64,000 bases of DNA, from positions 6,262,001 through 6,326,000 of the forward strand of contig NZ_CP072941.1 in the NCBI RefSeq assembly GCF_018069625.1, written 5' to 3'. The number at the start of each line of letters is the position of its first letter. Positions within the stretch are counted from its first letter, which is position 1. Of this stretch, positions 60,212 to 64,000 are shown one piece after another. The translations under genes and the position numbers were made by a program. The DNA is from Streptomyces yatensis. Its GTDB lineage: Bacteria; Actinomycetota; Actinomycetes; Streptomycetales; Streptomycetaceae. The notes beneath the pieces were generated by a model. It saw only the letters and a list, made by a program, of their open reading frames with translations. It was not told where the DNA came from and searched no databases.

Positions 60212-61807
60212 ATGCGCTTGCCCACCGCACTGTCCCTACGAGCTGTCCTTCCGGCGGCCGCGCTCGCGGTCGCCCCCGCCCTCTATGGAATCCCGGTGCA
60301 CGCCGCCGAGGCCGAGTCCGCCGCCTGCGGGGGCCGGAACGCCTCCGACTTCCCGATCGAAGCCCATCTGCGCGATGGGCCGGATCAGTACGCCCGGGGC
60401 GGCGGCTGGCGCGGCTGGCACCTCGAACTGCGCAATGCCACGGACACCGGCTGCCGCGCCATCCACCCCATCGCCGTCCTGATCGACGAGGCCCGTGAAC
60501 TGCGGCCCCGCCATATTGGTTTCGAGTTCCTGGACCCGGCCGCGGAGGGCGGCGCCACCTGGCGGGCCGTCTCCTTCCAGACGACGGACGAGGACGAGAA
60601 CATCGGCGTCTTCGACAACAGCCATTTCAAGGGTTTCACCGTGCCCGCGCACAAGACCGTCGACGTGCAGGTGCGTACGCGCTTCACCGAGGACGCGCCC
60701 GAGGGGCCGGTGACGGCCAACGCCATCGCCGTACAGCGGCGCGCGGACGACGGCGACTGGGTGGGGCAGTCGAACGACTACGCGTTCCGCATCGGCCCGG
60801 CGGCGACGGGGGCGGCCGCGGGCACCGGTTCGGGCACGGCTTCGGATACCGGCGCGGGTACGGAGGCCGGGGCGGGTACGGAGGCCCTGACCGGTACCGG
60901 AACGCGGACGAGGGCGGCTACGGGCGCCGTCAGGGACAGGGAGACGGACGCCGGTGCCGACGCCGGTGCCGCCACCGACGGAGCCGAGACCAAGCCCGCG
61001 CCGCGGCCGACCACCCGCTCCAAGAGCCCCACGGCCGTTCCGACGCGAACGCCCGAGAAGACCCGGCCCTCCGCCGCGCCGAGCCGGACGCCGAGCGCCG
61101 GCGCAAGCCATGAGGAGAGCCATCCGGCCACGGTGCCGCCCCGTGCCGACAGCGACGCTGATGCCGACGCGGAGGCGGACGCCGACGTCGGCGCGGAGGC
61201 CGACGCCGATACCGATCCCAGTGCCGAGACGGACACGGGGACCGGAGTGGATGCCGAGAAGGATACGGATACGGGTACCGATGCGGGTACCGATACCGAG
61301 GTGGGTGCGGATGCCGACGCGGACGCGGACCTCGGCTCGGACGCGGACGCCGACGCGGGTACCGACCTCGACGAGGGCCTCGACGCGGACACCGATCTCG
61401 GTACGGACACCGACCTGGGCACCGACACCGAGCTGGGCACGGAGACCGACGACCCCAGCGCCGAATCCGACCTGGGCACCGAGACGGACCTGGGCACCGA
61501 CCCCGGAGCCGAGACCGATCCGGGCGCCGAAACCGACCCCGGAGCGGAGACCGACCCCGGAGCGGAGACCGACCCCGGAGCCGAAACCGACCCCGGACGG
61601 GACCCCCAAGCCGACCCCAGCACCGGCACCGGCACCGGCACGGATGGACGTCATGAGGAGGACGGCGGCCACGAGCGCGAGCGGGTGCCCGAACTCGCCG
61701 CGACGGGTCGTCACACCGCGCTGCTCGCGGGGCTCGGCGTCATCAGCGCCGCGCTCGTGACCTGCGGCACCGTCCTCGTGGTGAAATCCCGGCGTTCGGG
61801 GACCTGA
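60212..61807 (+). CDS. LAXTG-anchored cell-wall protein with acidic DxD-rich repeats
   Basis: A 531-residue surface protein. A signal peptide covers residues 1-33, followed by a folded N-terminal domain (about 35-195, with two Cys) of unknown family. A long low-complexity stalk is rich in Asp, Glu, Thr, Gly and Ala, with runs such as TDLGTDTDLGTDTELGTETD and repeated GAETDP. The sorting signal LAATG lies at about residues 495-499, followed by a hydrophobic helix and KSRRSGT. That is the class E sortase motif, and such an enzyme is encoded at 54124-54915. The acidic stalk may bind calcium or basic wall partners. Confidence 0.92.
   Translation: MRLPTALSLRAVLPAAALAVAPALYGIPVHAAEAESAACGGRNASDFPIEAHLRDGPDQYARGGGWRGWHLELRNATDTGCRAIHPIAVLIDEARELRPRHIGFEFLDPAAEGGATWRAVSFQTTDEDENIGVFDNSHFKGFTVPAHKTVDVQVRTRFTEDAPEGPVTANAIAVQRRADDGDWVGQSNDYAFRIGPAATGAAAGTGSGTASDTGAGTEAGAGTEALTGTGTRTRAATGAVRDRETDAGADAGAATDGAETKPAPRPTTRSKSPTAVPTRTPEKTRPSAAPSRTPSAGASHEESHPATVPPRADSDADADAEADADVGAEADADTDPSAETDTGTGVDAEKDTDTGTDAGTDTEVGADADADADLGSDADADAGTDLDEGLDADTDLGTDTDLGTDTELGTETDDPSAESDLGTETDLGTDPGAETDPGAETDPGAETDPGAETDPGAETDPGRDPQADPSTGTGTGTDGRHEEDGGHERERVPELAATGRHTALLAGLGVISAALVTCGTVLVVKSRRSGT
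61140..61620. repeat. Coding low-complexity repeats of the LAATG protein
   Basis: Short repeat families with periods of about 18 and 24 bases encode DxDxD, TDLGT and GAETDP units. The repeats are in frame throughout, so length variants between strains would be expected. Confidence 0.85.
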
Positions 61808-61840
61808 AGCCCCGACGTCCCCGACGCCCTCAACTCCGAG

Positions 61841-62029
61841 CTACTGGCCCCGGGGCCCCTCGCCCCGGCGGCGCAGCTCGTCGTCGATCTTGTCCGAGCC
61901 GGACTGGATCTGCTCCGAGTACTTGCCGCCCGTCTTCTTGTCAGCGGCCTCGGCCCCCTTGCGAGTGCCCTTCCGAGCCTTGTCCGGGTTCTTGCTGATC
62001 GCGCCCTTGAGCTTGTCCATCATGCCCAT
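61841..62029 (-). CDS. MT0933-like antitoxin-annotated small protein
   Basis: A 62-residue, very basic and acidic helical protein: MGMMDKLKGAISKNPDKARK, then KGAEAADKKTGGKYSEQIQS and KIDDELRRRGEG. It matches the actinobacterial family PF14013 (MT0933-like antitoxin). Family proteins have no proven toxin here and none is adjacent, so the name may mislead. ATG 62029 follows AGGAGGCC. Confidence 0.85.
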   Translation of the reverse strand: MGMMDKLKGAISKNPDKARKGTRKGAEAADKKTGGKYSEQIQSGSDKIDDELRRRGEGPRGQ

Positions 62030-62240
62030 CGCGGCCTCCTTACGGTCCGGCTCGTTCCAGGGAGGGGTGGAACCCGCCCCTCCCTCAGGATCAGACACCT
62101 GTGCGGATCTGTCGCGCTGGGACGGGGCGCGAACGGACGGCGAACGCATAGTGCTCCCGGACACGGGGCGGTCTCCCCGGGACTTTCCCCGGTTAGGCTG
62201 AGGTCGTCGCCAGAGGTCGATTCCGAGCGGAGAGCAACCA

Positions 62241-63023
62241 GTGGCAGAGCGCAAGCCGATCGAGTCATGGCTCACCGACATGGACGGTGTCCTGATGCAC
62301 GAGGGCATACCGGTGCCGGGTGCCGATGCCTTCGTCAAGCGGCTGCGCGAGTCCGGCACGCCCTTCCTGGTGCTCACCAACAACTCCATCTACACCCCGC
62401 GCGACCTCCACGCCCGGCTGTCCCGGATCGGGCTGGACGTCCCGGTGGCCAACATCTGGACATCGGCGCTGGCCAGCGCCCAGTTCCTGGACGAGCAGCG
62501 GCCCGGCGGCACCGCGTATGTGATCGGGGAGGCGGGGCTGACCACCGCACTGCACGACATCGGCTACGTCCTTACGGATGTCGAGCCGGACTATGTGGTG
62601 CTCGGCGAGACCCGTACGTACAGCTTCGAGGCGCTCACCAAGGCCATCCGGCTGATCAACGACGGTGCGCGGTTCATCGCCACCAACCCCGATGAGATCG
62701 GCCCCTCCGCGGAGGGCGCGCTGCCCGCCACCGGCTCCGTGGCCGCACTGATCACCAAGGCGACCGGCCAGAAGCCGTACTTCGTCGGCAAGCCCAATCC
62801 GCTGATGATGCGCTCGGGGCTGAACGCGATCGGTGCCCACTCCGAGACCAGCGCGATGATCGGCGACCGGATGGACACCGATGTCCGGGCCGGGCTCGAG
62901 GCCGGTATGGAGACCTTCCTGGTGCTCACCGGGGTGACCAAGGCGGGGGAGGTGGACCGGTATCCGTACCGCCCGTCCACGGTCGTCGACTCCATCGCGA
63001 ATCTCGTGGAACGCATCGCCTGA
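62241..63023 (+). CDS. HAD-IIA family phosphatase (NagD-like)
   Basis: A 260-residue haloacid-dehalogenase hydrolase from GTG 62241. Motif I is WLTDMDGVLMHEG with the nucleophile Asp, motif II is LVLTNNSIYTPRDLH, motif III Lys is in FVGKPNPLMMRSGL, and motif IV is AMIGDRMDTDVRAGLEAG. The C2-type cap lies between II and III. NagD and relatives dephosphorylate nucleotides and sugar phosphates. Length fits. The stop begins a four-copy tandem repeat. Confidence 0.93.
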   Translation: MAERKPIESWLTDMDGVLMHEGIPVPGADAFVKRLRESGTPFLVLTNNSIYTPRDLHARLSRIGLDVPVANIWTSALASAQFLDEQRPGGTAYVIGEAGLTTALHDIGYVLTDVEPDYVVLGETRTYSFEALTKAIRLINDGARFIATNPDEIGPSAEGALPATGSVAALITKATGQKPYFVGKPNPLMMRSGLNAIGAHSETSAMIGDRMDTDVRAGLEAGMETFLVLTGVTKAGEVDRYPYRPSTVVDSIANLVERIA

Positions 63024-63105
63024 CCCGCCGGCGGCCTCTGCCTGATCCGCCGGGGAGCTCTGCCTGATCCGCCGGGGACCCGTGCCTGACCCACCGGCGA
63101 CGAGA
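63018..63105. repeat. Four 22-bp tandem repeats starting at the HAD stop codon
   Basis: Units beginning GCCTGACCCGCCGG, GCCTGATCCGCCGG, GCCTGATCCGCCGG and GCCTGACCCACCGG run from 63018 with 22-bp spacing. The first holds the gene's TGA. The interval to the next gene is otherwise without features. Confidence 0.9.
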
Positions 63106-63201
63106 TGCCGCCCTTGTGCCCCGGATGGCGCAGTAGGCGCCCGCAGCGGATGCGGGCCCCTGCCGGGCGCGTGAGCCTCTTGGTATCGGGAGGTTCTCAC
63201 C

Positions 63202-63777
63202 ATGCGCATCGTCGCACTCACTCTCTGTACCGCAGCATGCGCCGCCGTCGCGGCGGTGACGGCCGCTGCACCGGCCCTCGCCGACCAGCACCACTCCGCC
63301 ACCACCACGATCCGGATCAGTCCGCACGCCCTCGCCCCCGGCGCCGAGGTCGAGGTCTGGGCCTTCGGCTGCCCCGACCGGGAGGGCACGGCCTCGTCAC
63401 CGGTGTTCGTGGACGACGCGGAGCTGACGCCCGAGGGGAACGCGCTCTTCAGCGAGGCGACGATCCGCTCGACGGCGACCAAGGGGGCGCACCGGGTCAC
63501 CGTGGACTGCGCGGACGGCCTTTCGCGTGAGGACCGTGAGGCACGTGAGGACGGTAAGGGCGGCATGAGCGGGGTCTCCCTCGCCGTGGAACGCCCGCCC
63601 TCGCCCGTCGCCCCCGTCCGCGCGGGCGGCGGCGGCACGGCATCCGACGAGACCCGGGCACGCGATGACATCGGCGGTGCGGAGGCGTACGGCCTGGTGC
63701 TCTCGGGCGGTACGGCCCTGGCCGTCGGCGGCCTCGCGGTCCACCGCCGCCGCCATCCCTCCGGTACGGCGGGCTGA
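63202..63777 (+). CDS. Secreted protein with C-terminal membrane helix
   Basis: A 191-residue protein. A signal peptide (residues 1-27, ending ALADQ) precedes a beta-rich domain with ISPHALAPGAEVEVWAFGCP and a second Cys in VTVDCADGL. A C-terminal helix GLVLSGGTALAVGGLAVH with RRRH after it would hold it in the membrane. There is no LPXTG-like motif. GGGAGG lies before ATG 63202. In streptomycetes similar proteins are followed by a class F sortase, as seems to be the case here. Confidence 0.85.
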   Translation: MRIVALTLCTAACAAVAAVTAAAPALADQHHSATTTIRISPHALAPGAEVEVWAFGCPDREGTASSPVFVDDAELTPEGNALFSEATIRSTATKGAHRVTVDCADGLSREDREAREDGKGGMSGVSLAVERPPSPVAPVRAGGGGTASDETRARDDIGGAEAYGLVLSGGTALAVGGLAVHRRRHPSGTAG

Positions 63778-63782
63778 TCGCC

Positions 63783-64000
63783 ATGGACCTGGACACCGAG
63801 ATGGACGGGAACGTGGACGGGAATCGCTTCTCCGGCCTCGGACGGCTGGCCACGGGGGTGGCCTGGGTCGCGTTGCTGCTCGGCCTGTGGATGTGGGGCC
63901 GGGACACCACGGAGGGAACGGGCGGTCCGGCGCCGATGACCGGGGACGTGGCCGCGGTCGGCCGACCGCCCGCCCATCCGCTGCCCCCGGCGCACGCGCC
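63783..64000 (+). CDS. Probable class F sortase, N-terminal part (cut by window end)
   Basis: Seventy-two codons are open to the window edge from ATG 63783. An acidic start (MDLDTEMDGNVDGN) is followed by one membrane helix, VAWVALLLGLWMWG, then a Pro/Gly-rich linker with APMTGDVAAVGRPPAHPLPP. This is the topology of streptomycete class F sortases, and the gene before it, a secreted protein five bases upstream, fits. The catalytic domain is outside the window, so the call rests on layout alone. Confidence 0.55.
   Translation, partial: MDLDTEMDGNVDGNRFSGLGRLATGVAWVALLLGLWMWGRDTTEGTGGPAPMTGDVAAVGRPPAHPLPPAHA

Noticed and set aside
61841..62029. Antitoxin of a toxin-antitoxin pair
   Set aside because: The MT0933-like family name suggests it, but no toxin-like gene is adjacent.

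Overview
The window is very GC-rich. Its genes use GTG and ATG starts with short or overlapping junctions, and the families are typical of actinomycetes: class E sortase, DUF2017/ClpS, CysO/CysM, DUF1707, RDD proteins and a DasR-type GlcNAc PTS. This points to a Streptomyces or close relative chromosome. Much of the order (hppD, secreted M6 protease, clpS-DUF2017, JAMM-cysO-cysM, nagE-nagF, rph, rdgB, tRNA-Leu, bcp, DUF3618, GroES-like, penicillin-binding protein, ABC exporter) looks like conserved Streptomyces core from memory of the S. coelicolor layout. No genome alignment was run. I see no prophage, insertion sequence, integrase or CRISPR array.

Region 1 (1-5640): the end of a polysaccharide deacetylase, then a two-gene island of one NRPS module (C-A-T-TE) and a YqcI/YcgG-type N-oxygenase-like gene, then tRNA-Cys. 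Region 2 (5641-12200): an alpha/beta hydrolase with an Asp where the nucleophile Ser is expected; a sulfur module (LysR regulator, cysteine-dioxygenase-like cupin, YeiH exporter); an MFS exporter; and a Phd/Doc-type toxin-antitoxin pair whose Doc protein lacks the essential His. Region 3 (12200-25000): SF2 helicase, IclR regulator, Lon-like S16 protease, an ArsR/small protein/MFS operon with a long inverted-repeat operator, Lrp/AsnC divergent from hppD, a Tat-exported TagC-like protein, a GlcD-like oxidase, and a zinc alcohol dehydrogenase with its XRE regulator.

Region 4 (25200-39440): three RDD membrane proteins in a row, a secreted M6 metalloprotease, pncA and pncB (NAD salvage), clpS-DUF2017, an amino-acid permease, and the protein-thiocarboxylate cysteine route. 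That route consists of a JAMM peptidase, a Cys-containing leader peptide, cysO and cysM, followed by an MBL hydrolase. Region 5 (39450-50200): GlcNAc PTS genes nagE2/nagF flanking three DasR-like operators, rph, rdgB, tRNA-Leu, bcp, a lone GroES-like protein, a class A PBP and a three-gene ABC-2 exporter. Region 6 (50200-64000): a DUF1707 protein, SGNH hydrolase, DUF445 protein, class E sortase, DUF6412 and YidC-like proteins, FAH-family hydrolase, a divergent ROK regulator/oxidoreductase pair around a perfect 27-bp palindrome, an LAATG-anchored acidic repeat protein (a likely sortase E substrate), an MT0933-like small protein, a NagD-like phosphatase, and the start of a probable second sortase.

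The most unusual window-wide pattern is short tandem duplication (13-34 bp units) lying across or just after the stop codons of about a dozen genes. The most promising functional leads are the NRPS/YqcI pair, the CysO precursor that needs trimming and lies behind a leader peptide, the Asp-nucleophile hydrolase and the His-less Doc.
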